In this document: piece by piece, positions 1 through 11,348 of the stretch
Numbering within the stretch: position 1 is the stretch's first letter
Layout: every line of letters starts with the position of its first letter
Notes under the pieces: model-generated
Seen by the model: the letters and a program-made list of their open reading frames with translations, nothing else
Told to the model about the DNA's origin: nothing
Database searches by the model: none
Origin: Eurosta solidaginis
Taxonomy: Eukaryota > Arthropoda > Insecta > Diptera > Tephritidae
Assembly (NCBI RefSeq): GCF_040869045.1
Contig: NC_090322.1
Span: 193,873,477-193,937,476 of the forward strand
Direction of reading: 5' to 3'
Length of the DNA: 64,000 nucleotides
Position numbers and translations under genes: made by a program

Positions 1-1859
1 TTTCTGTGTTCACCCTATCGCAGAGGGTGGCGAAAAAATTTTTCGTGTTCGAAAAAGATTTCACCTTATCCGCAACTCTTTGTTCGGGCGAAATGAACAC
101 CCAAATTTGTTCACTTATATTTTACAGGCGAACGAGAGGAAAACAAAATTTAAGTAATTTTTTGTTTTGAAATTTGATACTCTTATAATTATATGTTCTT
201 TTATTATTAGAAATATATCAATAAATAATGCACAATCGGAAGCTGAGTGGAAGAAGTGAAATTCCTGTATTGCTGTAAATTCTATTTTTTATGTTATGTT
301 ATGTTATTTTTTAACGTTAGCCAAGTTATCCATTGTGGACAAAGCAACGGTTCCAAAATGTTGAGCACCTCACTGAAACAAGATTGGCTAAGACCCACTT
401 CATGGTCCTTTCCGACGCCTTTTCCCTATGCGAAAAAACGAAGGCATGTACACAATTTGTTATGGAATCGCATTTTCGGTGGAAGCAGTAAGGAAGGCGG
501 TCGGCATGATGTGTTGGTGCACAGTGGCTAGTCATTGTCGGCTGGGGCGGGTTCTTGCCAACCTTACTGTTCCTGCGCCATAATCAGAAAAATAGGTCAT
601 ATCATCCTTTAAAAAAACTGAAAAAAGCGCAGAACTAATTCAAAACGCTCAAATGGACTAAAACAACATCCGGTCGAACCGGATGTCACGGACAGACCGT
701 TAAAACATTCAAAATTTAAACTCAAAATTCAAAAAAAAAAATCTAACGCAACAAAAATTACCGAACCGGACATGACCGGTTACTAACTCTAAAATCAAAA
801 TTCAAAAAAAAACTGCTGAAAAATAAAATTGCAAAAAAAAGCTGAAAATTTAAAATAAAAAAGAAAAGGGCCGAATATATAGAGGGGCGCCGCGGGTGGT
901 GTTGCGACGTCCGGTGCATTTACCCACCCTCAAAAACCATGGCCACCGACGCACCTAAATTTCGGTGGGCCCTTACCTGTATGCCTACATGCCTTCTAAG
1001 TCAATTCGAATGCCAGCATTCCCATTATAATTACAACTTTATTTATAATTCATCATAAGAAAAAACTGAAATATAATTAAGTATGTCTATGTGTTTTAAT
1101 CTTCGCAAGCTTCCAGCTTATAAGGCAATACAATCTGTTCTTTTTTTATTTACTTTCGTGAAGTCTAAGTTATTATTTTGGTAGGCTTACATAACTATTT
1201 TATAAATTCATAACGTATATAGGTTGGCACCTATCGGTATAATAGATTTATTATAATAATGTGTTTGGTATCTTTGTTTCTAAATACCCTCTTTAAATGC
1301 TATTCTGTTTTGCGTACATAAATTCTGTTATTTGTGTAATAGCAAGTTTTGGTTAAGTTAACTTACTATTGAGGTGTTTATGTACATAGAGCAGCCTATT
1401 TAACTTATTGGGTAGGTAGGGATTAGTAAGATTTTTGAATCTGCACATCCGTGCATTTCTTTACATATGAATTGATTTCCTTATCTCTGCCAACAAGGTA
1501 CCCAACAAAAAAATATCTAGTACATGAACTACGGTACATGCATGTCTGTAGGTAGGTATGTTAGAAGTGAAGGAATCAAAATATATGCAGAAAAAAGAAA
1601 TGGATATTCACTGGTAGGAGTGATTAACCATACCAAAAAAAATATATATATATATTTCTTTATTCGTTTGGGTGAAACGTGCTTGAATCAAGGTAATATT
1701 CATTTTCGTATTAAATTCAAGAATGATTGCGCGAGCAGTTAGGGTATTTATACAATTTAAATGTATGCATATATGCATGTGTACTAAAAACTAGAAAATT
1801 ATTGTACATATAAGATGTCATGAAATCAAATGATATACTAGACAAATGCTAAATACAAT
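1..1859. other. AT-rich non-coding stretch
   Basis: No open frame here resembles a protein. The first 130 bases hold several GTTCACC/GTTCGGGCGAA-type words that recur at 7216-7375 in inverted order, so both may be ends or relics of one old repeat. The rest is simple AT-rich sequence with A- and T-runs. Confidence 0.5.
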
Positions 1860-2987
1860 CAGCCCTATTCTGCATTTCGACTTGGATTGGAATTTTTTCG
1901 ATTTGGTAATTTTGGTATTCTGTGTTCCAATCTCTTTCGATCCAATTTCGAATCGTTCGATTTTTTGTATTCTGCATTTCGATCGTAGTTCCGTTTTTCT
2001 AAGTTGCAAATTAGTTGGCGGAAAAATATTTTATTTTTATTTTTTTATTAATTTATAACAGAATTTTAACAAAAATGTAAGTAAAGCTTGTTAAAAAACG
2101 TAGAAGGCTTGATGATGATTGTTTTTTATATGTTTCCAGGTCAAAAACAACATGTCGATGTCGAAGTCCTTGGACGTATTTGCCCCGCAAAAGTATCTAA
2201 CACATACTTCAAAGCATCCTTGTTAAGTCGAGAGTTTTTTTTTGAACCTAAATAAGAGAATAAGTCTTTAAACTTTACCACTTTTAAGTTCAATTTCTTA
2301 CAATTCGTCACTCATCTCAAATGGATTACACAAATGTCGCAATATTTGCCTTTCCATTCTCGTCTGGCCATTTTCGTATGCGTTGCTTTCCAACTCCACA
2401 AATATGCCGCGGCTATTGATTCCATTATAATAGACAGCTATAATTTGTGTCTGTTCGTTGGGTCCAGTTATATGCCAAAGCAAGCTGCCGGCGTAGAGGA
2501 AGGTGAAGCGAAAACGTAAACAATCCTTGCGGAAGGAATAAATAAACCTTTATAAAGTATTTTAGGCCAGTGCAATGAAATTAGCATCCTTAAAATTCAG
2601 AAAATGTCAACAATATTCGTGCAGGAATCCGTTTTAACAAAACTTGGTGGCCACGGCAGGGAATTGGCCAAAAGAACGACAAAAACACACTTACAATTAT
2701 GAAAGCACTTCACTCAAAAAAATATAACACTGCGGCAATATATTCTATTGCTTTTTTTTTGTACAAAATGGCGTGGATAATAAAATATAAACGTTTTTCA
2801 GTGTTTTTTACAAATTTGCTTTAATTTATTTTGTTCCAATGTTCACACATTCCGTACCAACAGATGATTTCGAAAAATCATTTGCTCTTCCTCTTCTCTT
2901 TACGATTCCGTCGTAATGCAGAATACCAAACTTCGATTGAAGCGGAGCGTAGAACGGGAACGTAATCGAAATGCAGAATAGGGGTGA
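1860..2987. mobile_element. TIR element with a Harbinger relic
   Basis: The ends are inverted copies of CCCTATTCTGCATTTCGA (1863-1880) and TCGAAATGCAGAATAGGG (2966-2983). On the minus strand the interior carries pieces of a PIF/Harbinger (HARBI1-like) transposase N-terminal region. It is a decayed cut-and-paste element of about 1.1 kb. No clean target duplication is visible. Confidence 0.65.
2140..2360 (-). pseudogene. HARBI1-like transposase N-terminal fragment
   Basis: Reading the minus strand from 2357 gives MERQILRHLCNPFEMSDEL and then a stop. About 50 bp further, in another frame, comes LNKDALKYVLDTFAGQIRP, which fits the opening of insect HARBI1-like transposases (a conserved line reading roughly 'LSK.AFKYVLD.L..QI..R'). 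The break between the two pieces is a frameshift. The catalytic DDE part is missing. HARBI1-type proteins cut at terminal inverted repeats; this copy cannot. Family assignment is from pattern memory. Confidence 0.55.
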
Positions 2988-3898
2988 ATATTGGATAAGT
3001 TTTGATCTAGTGCTAAGTATGGATGGTTGCATTAGTATAACAAATAAGTCACTAATTCACAAGTGAAACCGAAACGATATTGCGATTTAGTTTTTCTGTA
3101 ACTTACAAAATTTATGATCAAATTTTCCAAATGGCATTGAATGGCCTATGCATGTATATGTATCCTATCTTAAATGAGTCTTACTGAATGCTATGTTATT
3201 TCAATTGTAGGCAGTAAAAGTTAATAAATACGTGTATAACATTTAGGTATGTGTTCGTGTTAATTATAAAATACTTTATGATTGTCCAGAATCAAAAAAA
3301 AAGAAGTTGCAGGGAAAATGTTTCAACATTGGCATAATTGGTGCTTGCAAAGGGTTGCACGTACGTACATACAAATAACCCATAATAGCATACGTTTAAA
3401 AGCTGATCGCATTACTATATAATTTGGTTGGATTTATACATTGAAAATATATTACGATTTAGCGAAGTTTGTCGCCTTGACATGACTGTCTATTTTCTGG
3501 CAGATAATTCCAATGGTCTCTTTTAAATTGGCTTATACTAGTACAAATGCATAGTAGTATATAGTTATGATAGGTACATCTGCGAGTATAAAAAAAGTAG
3601 CAAATTGGTTTGCAAGTTGCAGCAATTAATCTTCTATTTCCATTTCCCTCAATTGTAAAACCGGATTTACTGATTTAAACAACAACGACTGTCAACCAAT
3701 TTCGAAACCGTTTTGGAGAGCGATGTAGTCTAATTTAAGACGAGTTCCAGGTTATATATATAATTTTGTTCCGTACAACAATGAGAATTTTGCTTTGGAA
3801 ATGATAAAAATTGCGTATCATTTTTGCTGCCATTTTATTGCTCGCAGGTGTATGTACCACATCCTACATTATACAAGCCTTTACACATTAAAATCTAT
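2988..3898. other. AT-rich stretch, no gene seen
   Basis: Non-coding. Open frames are short and lack codon structure. No inverted or direct repeat of note was seen. Confidence 0.5.
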
Positions 3899-4239
3899 GC
3901 CCCTATTACCGTTTACAACTCAACTCTGGTTGAGTTGAAATTTCGCAATCTGGTATTACAGATTACAACTCAACCTGTCAAAAAAAATTTCGGTTGAGTT
4001 GTCTAGTCTTACAACTTTTTGTGGCATTGCCGTTTACAACCTTGTGTTGGTGTAGTTGTCAAAGACGTCAAAATCTTACAACTGCTTACTAGCAGTTGTC
4101 TCATGCAATTTTGCAGTTATTTTGAAAAAATGTTATGTTTTAGAAGACGGTTCACCGCCTAATTTTTAACAAAGATGTTCAAAGTTGATATCAAAAGACA
4201 CGTTTCGACCTCCGATTTAAGCATCGGAAAACAAAAATT

Positions 4240-4570
4240 GTAATTCTTTGCGACAGCATGGCACTGCTAATACGCGTCCAAAAATATCGAGACGCGTATT
4301 AATCTCGAGAACAATAATCCGAAGGCGGAAAAGAAACATTTTATCTCTTGTCCGGAGATATTTGTAGTTGAAGTTGGCGATTTTCATGTGGTTGTTGTAA
4401 TGTTGTTGTCTTTTTTCGGTTTTTGTTTAATATCTTTTGAAGGAGTTAAAATTTTTATTTTCCACCTTCGGATTATTAATACTGATGCCAAGACGCATCG
4501 TTTAATACCTCTCTCGATATTTTTGGACACGTACATATTAGCAGTGTCATGCTGTCGTAAAGAATTACCA
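4240..4570. mobile_element. fold-back MITE, CGCGTCCAAAAATATCGA family
   Basis: Both ends carry the same 45-50 bp word in opposite orientation: GCGACAGCATGGCACTGCTA at 4250-4269 and, inverted, at about 4542-4561. Each is followed inward by CGCGTCCAAAAATATCGAG or a close relative. It has no coding capacity. The same family forms the 1-kb element at 7435-8478 and its words also occur at 4640-4880. Confidence 0.7.
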
Positions 4571-4639
4571 CAAAAATTAAAAATTTTATTTCTAATAAAA
4601 TCTAATTTCATGTGGTTGTTGTATTTTGCCAGATTTTTT

Positions 4640-4880
4640 GTACACAGCTATGCAGAAAGGTGTTGGACCCAACCAGAGTTATTTTTACGAATCGCGGCCA
4701 AAGGCCGTCAACGCAGAACGATGTTCTGTGCAAAAAAAACTGTGGAACGGGCCTCATATTTCGTACCCTCTCGGGCCGTTTTGTGGGTCTTTGTAAATAT
4801 CTTTCAAAAGAAATAAAATTTTTAGTTTCCGCTCTCGAATCCTAAAAACGGAGATGGAAACCCGTCTTTTGATACCACCT
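4640..4880. repeat. fragment of the same fold-back family
   Basis: The words GCGGCCAAAGGCCGTCAACGC and TCTTTCAAAAGAAATAAAAT align, with substitutions, to the inner arms of the element at 7435-8478. It is a diverged piece lying next to the MITE at 4240-4570. Confidence 0.5.
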
Positions 4881-5039
4881 TTGATAAGAGTTAGATGGTG
4901 CACGGGCTTATAAAACGTTACCAAAAAAAAAAGCAAAACATTTAAAGCCGGTAGTTAAACCTTTTTTAATCAAACAATAATCAACAATTTTGTACACATT
5001 TCTAGAAAAAACAACGTTTAAACGAATTACATTGAACAA

Positions 5040-5345
5040 CTTTTTGACTTTAGTTGGACGAGGCTGGCCGCAGTTCGGATGCAGCCAAAATAGGTGAAAT
5101 AATTATGCGAGTCCCATTGATACTTATCACTACTCCTGGGTATCCTATTTGAGTAAAATACAGGTTTTTTCTGTTTGGGTTTTAATCTACTTCGCACAAA
5201 TATTCTCCTCAATAATATCTAAAACCAGTCCAACACCAAAATCATTTCCACATCATATTTGATAGCTGCCGTCAGCAAGGAATCGGAGTATGGCGCATAA
5301 TTTTAAAATACGAACGCGTATGCGGAAATGGTCCTTAACTTTGTT
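5040..5345 (-). pseudogene. HARBI1-like transposase core fragment
   Basis: Minus-strand reading gives ILKLCAILRFLADGSYQ, then after a stop CGNDFGVGL, and further on QIGYPGVVISINGTRIIISP. These match in order the Harbinger signatures 'LRFLA.GSYQ..VGNDF', and 'FPGVIGCIDGTHV' around the first catalytic Asp. Here the Asp of 'CIDGT' reads as Asn (SINGT), so the first catalytic residue is lost. Stops and frame changes separate the blocks. It is a dead transposase inside the TIR element 3899-5764. Confidence 0.55.
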
Positions 5346-5914
5346 TAGTACTGAGTAAAATTCTTCCTTTCAAATCTGCAAAATAACTTCATATGAAACT
5401 CATTATTTGTTTGTCACTTAAACATTTTCTTACTTGGTGCTTGGTAGTTACAAGGGATTGGAATGATCACGCGAATGTTTTCCGTATTCGCGAAATGTCA
5501 ATCACCAACATTTTTGTCATTATAAAATAGATTTCATATAATATTAATAAAAAAAAACACATTTGAAAATGCTTAAATTTCTGCCACAAATTGATCAGCT
5601 GTTTATTTATCTGTCAAATCATCACTTTCTGAAGTTGGCAACTCAATTCAATTTCAACTGAAATAAGTTGTAATTCGTAATACCAAACAGGAGTTGAGTT
5701 GTCTTAAAGTTGAGTTGTTTTAATTACAACCCAACTAAGTTGAGTTGTAAACGGTAATAAGGGCACTAATCCCCTGTTCAAAACAATTTAACTAACTTTT
5801 TAACGCGGTAAAATATGTCGGATACAAAATCAAAACATTTACAAGTGAATTATCAAAATTTTGTACATAGTTTTGGCTGCTTTAGCTATATGACCATTTC
5901 ATATAGGGTGGTGC

Positions 5915-6905
5915 GTATGCTTTGGTTATTCCTCATCGACCTGGTGCCGGTGGCGAACCTTCTTTTGTTTTGTTAAAAAAAACTTGTAGAGCTAATTATA
6001 AGTTCACTCGCACGAAGGCAAAATATAAAGGAACGGACTCACCCAGTATGTGGTTCAGGTTGCGGTGGCCGGCGTTGGTGGTTGTTTCACTCTGGTCCGA
6101 GGTGATCGAGCTAACCCGGTGGCAATGAAATTCCGTGTAGCTAGTTCTGCCGTTATTTGTATTGTCATTGTATTACGCTTCAGCGTGCTACTGGCCCTGG
6201 AGGCGGAATTGGTGTCGGACGTTTTTCCGGAGGTGGTATGGTACTTCGTACACGTAGAGAAAGGGGTTTATCTTCGGATTGCAATGGTTCTCGTCAACCA
6301 TTTAGCACAGTGCCGTCCGAGTCGGAATCACTATAACTTTCCTCGCTAGGAGTGACTGTGAAACGCCGACTTACTGCATCACTTGACGTTTTGTATAGTT
6401 TATTACCACCTGATTGTTCCTCTAGCAGTTGGGCTAAGGCACCGGCCTGCAATTCCTCGTTGCAGTCTTTTGGTTCTTCCCCAATGCCGTTTGAATACTT
6501 GCACAGCCGGCTAGGGTGTTTGGCGATCAGCTAAATATACGTGGGGATGTGCAGTTGAGGCAGCAATAGTGCTGATAAGGCAGTTGGCGCCTTGCTGGTG
6601 AAGTTGTGTTCACGGATGTTATACGATCCGTTTTTCTCTTTTTCTTTTTCGGCCCGCCTCAAAATTTTGCTGCCGCCAACATCACAATTCTCCGGAAACT
6701 CATGGCTTTTTTCACTAGTGATGGCCGGTCTGTTTTTTTCTTGTCTTTTTCGATACTTTTTATCGCCACTTTCGCCCCATCCCCAGTCACTAGGTGTGTC
6801 TGCGCGAACACACTCCCAAGTGGACCGTAACCGTAGACCATAACAGCAGACCGTAACAATTTTTACAACTAGTGGAACTCCAAATTTTTGCTTCAATGGT
6901 GGCAA
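5915..6905 (-). pseudogene. decayed coding stretch, unidentified
   Basis: This stretch is clearly more GC-rich and codon-like than its surroundings. Read on the minus strand it gives, in changing frames, a kinase-P-loop-like GYGPLGSVF..GAKVAIKSIEKD (about 6770-6840), a charged EKSHEFPENCDVGGSKI segment, AKHPSRLCKYSNGIGEEPKD, and a Ser/Asp-rich TPSEESYSDSDSDGTVL followed in another frame by a Pro-rich IPPPEKRPTPIPPPGP. Every segment is broken by frame changes or stops. I do not recognise the parent gene. The P-loop resemblance is weak and may be chance. Confidence 0.4.
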
Positions 6906-7434
6906 GGAGTGGTAAGAATAACTAGCAAATATTAGAATGCCGACTTGTTTAACCTGTAATATTGGCGAAAACTAATTGAAAAAAAGTAACTTGTTATTCA
7001 AAAGTGCTGAAAATAGTAATTTTTAGCTTACAGTGAATCATTTAGCTCCAAAGGGTTAGAACTTTCCCTTAATTGCCTCCGAACCGCTTTCACATTTATG
7101 TATATTCTCCTCACGCTCAATCAATACCAACCTAAGTGCAATACTAAACATTATTTTATACATTTTTTATTTCTATATATATATGCTTGGTTATAAAATT
7201 TACACAATTGTAAGTAGGTAAATTATTTGTTCACTGCCAATTCGCAAGAGAACATCAGCTGTTTCGAAGTGAACTTTTGTTCGCCCGAAATTGCCGATAG
7301 GCGGAAAAAGTTCACCCGAACAAAAGAAGTGAAGGCGAACACTTTTCCGCGTGAACTTCGGGATAAGGGTGACTATTTGCTTCCATTTTTCATATTCATA
7401 TCGATACCTTTCGAATTCTTCTAGAAAAATTTTC
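6906..7434. other. AT-rich stretch with GTTCGCC inverted words
   Basis: No gene seen. 7228-7375 contains several GTTCGCCCGAA / TTCACCCGAACAA words facing each other, related to the words at 1-130. Confidence 0.4.
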
Positions 7435-8478
7435 GGTAATTCTATACGACAGCATGACACTGCTAATACGCGTCCAAAAATATCGAGAGAGGTGTCAAAC
7501 GACACGCCTTGACATCAGTATTAATAATCTGAAACCGTAAAATAAAAATTTTAACTCGTTCAAACGATATTAAGGAAAAACCGAAAAAAGACCCGCGGGT
7601 CCCTCCGAAACCGGGGGTGAAATCCGTAGTATTTTTGTGCAGAACACTTTTCAGCGTTGGAGGCCTTCGGCCGCGCTTATAACAAATAACCCTGGGCTAC
7701 GCCATGCCAAGTCCGGGTGTGTGGTATAACCGTAAACACCCCCACGGTGATGTCCTTCTGCGTTCAACATTTTTTTGTGGGTACAATTACAACAACCACA
7801 TGAAAGTCGCCAACTTCAACTTCAAATATCTCCGGACAGAGATAAGGTAGTAGTGCAGTTTACGGTACCCACCCTAAAGTTGGGCAAAGATTTTCGAGTG
7901 AGGTATCAAAAGACGCGTATTAATCTCGAGAACAATAATCCGAAGGCGGAAAAGAAAAATTGTATCTCTGTACGGAGACATTTGCAGTTGAAGTTGGCGA
8001 TTTTAATGTGGTTGCTGTTGTGTTCGTACCCACAAAAAAAGTGTGCATCACCGTGGCGGTAGCCACGGTTATACCACACACCCGTACTTGGCATGGCGTA
8101 GCCAGGGTTATTTCTTATAAGCGCGACCGAAGGCCGCCAACGCAGAAAGGTGTTCTGCGCAAAAATACTATGGATCCCACCCCCGGTTTCGGAGGGACCC
8201 GCGGGTCTTTTTTCGGTTTTTCGTTAATATCTTTTGAACGGGTAAAAAAAGTTAAATTCCGCTAGTTGATCTACACGTGAATACGCGTCTTTTGATACCT
8301 CACTTGAAAATTTTGGCCCAAATTTCGGTGGGTACCGTAAACTGCACTAATACCAGAGATAAAATTTTTATTTTCCGGGTTCGGATTATTATTGTGGAGA
8401 TTAATACGTGTCTTTTGACACCTCTTTCGATATTTTTGGACGCGTATTAGCAGTGTCATGCTGTCGTATAGAATTACC
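7435..8478. mobile_element. 1-kb fold-back element
   Basis: The two halves are inverted copies. The outer ends are GGTAATTCTATACGACAGCA (7435) and its reverse complement (to 8478). The inner arms 7551-7800 and 7990-8245 share long words such as AAAAAAGACCCGCGGGTCCC and ATGCCAAGTCCGGGTGTGTG (GTAC in one arm). The middle 7860-7960 holds one more CGCGTATTAATCTCGAG block. No protein is encoded. A transcript would fold into a long imperfect hairpin. Confidence 0.8.
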
Positions 8479-8739
8479 AAATTTTCAAACGTTTTAAGAC
8501 ATTTGAAAGATCGGTGGCTTTAGACTGAAGTACTTCAGACGCTGCATCGATAGTAAGTAGGATCTTGCATGGGGAAAACCAATAACATAACAAAATTATA
8601 GTTTTCGATCTTCTTTTTGAGTGAAATAGCTTTATTTCTTTCATTTGGTTTGCAATTTACAGAATGTTTTCGTTAGCGCTTTTTGGACTTCAACAAACCG
8701 GACTTAAAGCAAAAACGACACCATAACGTAATTTATTTA

Positions 8740-9120
8740 ATGTTGATTTGTGGATCGAACCTACCTTATGGAAATCAATGTAATCGATTAATGGTGCCAT
8801 AGCATAACGCTAACGCCATAACCATACCATAGCCAAACAATTGGTTTTTCGTTTCTCGCCATATCCATAACCTAAAAATATTTGAGTTGGTGAATTTAAT
8901 AACTTTTTGTAGATTTCATTCATTGGTTTGGATACGTTATGTTTAAGCGACTAATTTTTTTGTGGAATATGTTTGTAATTTTCTGCGTTTTCTTCAAATT
9001 TATGAAATTTTCACGATTTTTAGGTTAAGGAACCATTAAGCGATCACTTTGGGGATGGTTATGGATATGGTTACGACTATGGTGGTAGGGTTAAGGAAGT
9101 TTAAATGGCCCTTTAGGTTA
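8740..9120. repeat. diverged relative of the AGCTGGAG MITE
   Basis: The words CGAACCTACCTTATGGAAAT and ATTAATGGTGCC at 8756-8805 resemble the right half of the MITE at 9383-9612 (CCAACCTTATGAGAATCAAT, GATTATTGGTGCC). The rest is degenerate. No ends can be fixed. Confidence 0.4.
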
Positions 9121-9309
9121 GTGGGCGAGTGGAGAAACGTAGAGTTGTCAAGAAAAATGGGAATGAGTTATGAAAACGAAAAATATAGTTCTCCAATCGA
9201 ATTCTATTTTTTAACGGGATCATAATGTGAATTGAATTTGCAATAATCCTCTAATCATCTTTACCCGATTGCTAGTGTAGTTTTCTCATCATTTTAGATA
9301 AGACAAGTA

Positions 9310-9716
9310 TGATAACATCTGCATAGACGTCAAAATTACAAATAGAATGTATCACCTGATTTGTAATTAACTATCGCTGTCTTAAGCTGGAGACATTGGT
9401 GCTTTATCGGTAACCGTATCGGTAACCTTTTAACAGCTGATTCGACCAACCTTATGAGAATCAATGCAATCGATTATTGGTGCCGCTAAGGTCGTAACCG
9501 TATCGTAGCCAACCAATTGGGTTTTGGTTTACCGTCGTAACGATAAACAGCTGATTACGTTAGGGATACGGATACAGCGATACGACATACGGCACCAATG
9601 ACTCCGGCTTTATTCTGTATCTCTTTCTATCTCTTTGCACCGCCATATTGAACACCCTGACAAAACGCTAAAAAGTAGCCATATTGAACAACCTGTCAGG
9701 CAGTTGACGGATAAGA
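9310..9716. mobile_element. MITE split by another MITE
   Basis: Same family as the clean copy at 38887-39119 (shared words include CTGACAAAACGCT, AAAAGTAGCCAT and CCTGTCAGGCAGTTGAC). Here it is interrupted after CTATCGCTGTCT by the element at 9383-9612 and resumes at TTCTGTATCTCTTTCTATC. The clean copy shows the uninterrupted target. Confidence 0.75.
9383..9612. mobile_element. AGCTGGAG MITE, nested
   Basis: About 230 bp, non-coding, with ends TAAGCTGGAGACATTGGTGC and GCACCAATGACTCCGGCTTTA. An inverted copy of the whole element lies at 36233-36463 with high identity. The interior also has inner inverted words (GGTAACCGTATCGGTAACC). Flanking TA at both ends suggests a TA target (Tc1/mariner-type), though only two bases support this. 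Confidence 0.75.
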
Positions 9717-9807
9717 TATCACATTTGATTTATCCACAATATTTTTCATGTCGAGGTCACATTAGCTCTCTAACGTGCCTAAAAAAATTCTCCACCGTTT
9801 TAGCATA

Positions 9808-10357
9808 GTACAGGTTTACAAGTATGATATGTATGAGAAGGAAATAATTCCTTTCTCTTTCTAACACATTGCAGTTTGACATTTCGGTCAGTGTCAAATT
9901 AGCGTGGAACCCAGTGGAACCTGCGTGGAACATGAGTTTGACACTGAACGAAGAGTCCAAATTACCGGGGTTGCTGCCGTAAAAGCGACGCAGGGAAACA
10001 AAAAAAGGAGCGGAATATCAGATATGGGTTGCTGTGTTGGTAAATTTTTTTGAACGAATTTAGTATGAGAATGTAGTGCCCTATATGGATCCTACAGAAA
10101 ATTATACAAAAGTCTCGAATTGGGGCATCTGAGGACGCGTAGTTATTCCAGCATTAAGAATACCAACACGGGTGCTAAGTTTTTCTACCCGTTCAAAAGT
10201 TCTCCGCGAAAAACCGTTTGAAACAGAGGTCGACTTCAATAACCCGTCCAAAAATGTGGAAAGAGATATGAAAAGACGCGTTTTATCATTTTATCAATAG
10301 TCCAAAGGCGAAAAAGTATTCGAATTATTGGAAGCGAGGCAAAAATGCGTCTATTAA
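9808..10357. repeat. 550-bp dispersed repeat, copy A
   Basis: It is matched in inverted orientation by 21793-22334 over its whole length (for example GTTTGACATTTCGGTCAGTGTC and CAGATATGGGTTGCTGTG). The outer word GTACAGGTTTACAAGTATGA also ends both arms of the adjoining palindrome. No protein or clear TIR pair was found. It is probably one end of a larger fold-back family. Confidence 0.75.
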
Positions 10358-11101
10358 TACCTCCCCCGACGGTTTTGGTCTTGTTTTAGCAATCGTCCCC
10401 GGTAATAAAGTATCACAATTTATTAATTAAAATTGTCCAAAACGTATGGATTTTAAAGAGAGATGTAATTAAGTGCTCGTTTGAAAGTAAATAAGGATAT
10501 TTCTTTATAATTTTACAATAAAAAATTTACGCAGTTTTCGTTAGCAGCTACTACAATTTTCTTGTACCTAAGAAGTACAACAGTGCCAAACAGAATCCAC
10601 AAAAGGAACGAACAAGGACAAGCATTTTATCAGGTGAGCGTGGCTATGTATGTGCGCGCTGCTACATATCCTACTTGTAGACCTGTACTATGCCGTTTTA
10701 GACTATTTGCAGGTTCAGTATGTTCTCATATCCAAAGTCACAAATAATTGTGTATAGCAGGCAAAGCCATAGTACAGGTCTACAAGTAGGATATGTAGCA
10801 GCACGCACATACACAGCCACGCTCACCTGATAAAATGCTTGTTCCTGTTCGTTTTTTTTTTGTGGATGCTATTTGGCACTGTTGTACCTCTTATGTCCAA
10901 GAAAAGCTGCTAACAAAAACTGCGTAAAATTTTTATTGTAAAATTACAAATAAAATATCCTTATTTACTTTCAAACGAGCACTAAATTACATCTCTCTTT
11001 AAAATCCATATGTTTTGGACAATTTTAATTGCCAAATTGTGATACTTTATTACCGGGGACGATTGCTAAAACACGACCAAATCTGTCGGGGGAGGTATTA
11101 A
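10353..11101. repeat. large palindrome (fold-back)
   Basis: Arms 10353-10692 and 10768-11101 are inverted copies about 340 bp long, around a 75-bp loop. Matching landmarks from outside to inside: ATTAATACCTCCCCCGAC, CAATCGTCCCCGGTAATAAA, TTACTTTCAAACGAGC, CATAGTACAGGTCTACAAGT. Small indels show the arms have diverged. No ORF is supported. Confidence 0.85.
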
Positions 11102-11348
11102 CCCTGCAAAAATCGTGTGACCAAAAACGCACACAGCCACACAAATTTTTGGCAGGGGTGACGATTTGAAATGAAAAATTGTGCAAATGAAATAGCATGC
11201 TGACAAATTTTGCTTTCCCACAATGTATCGTGCTCTCTCGCACCTATTATTTTCATAGGGATAGCAAAATACGTCATTTTTGCGTGCAAAAAATCCACCA
11301 TTTCTAATTCTGCAGAAAGGTGGAAAATTTTTTCAATTGGTGTGATTT

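Larger units (their letters stand above)
3899..5764. mobile_element. TIR element with second Harbinger relic
   Basis: The ends are inverted: CCCTATTACCGTTTACAACT at the left (from 3901) and its near-perfect reverse complement at the right (5740-5763). Further GAGTTG/CAACTC words stack inside both ends, as in sub-terminal transposase binding sites. The body holds a decayed Harbinger transposase on the minus strand (5040-5345) and a nested fold-back MITE (4240-4570). Length about 1.87 kb. Confidence 0.65.

Noticed and set aside
1..7375. One 7.4-kb element bounded by GTTCACC words at both edges
   Set aside because: The words are short and scattered and the order of matches is not colinear; too weak for terminal inverted repeats.
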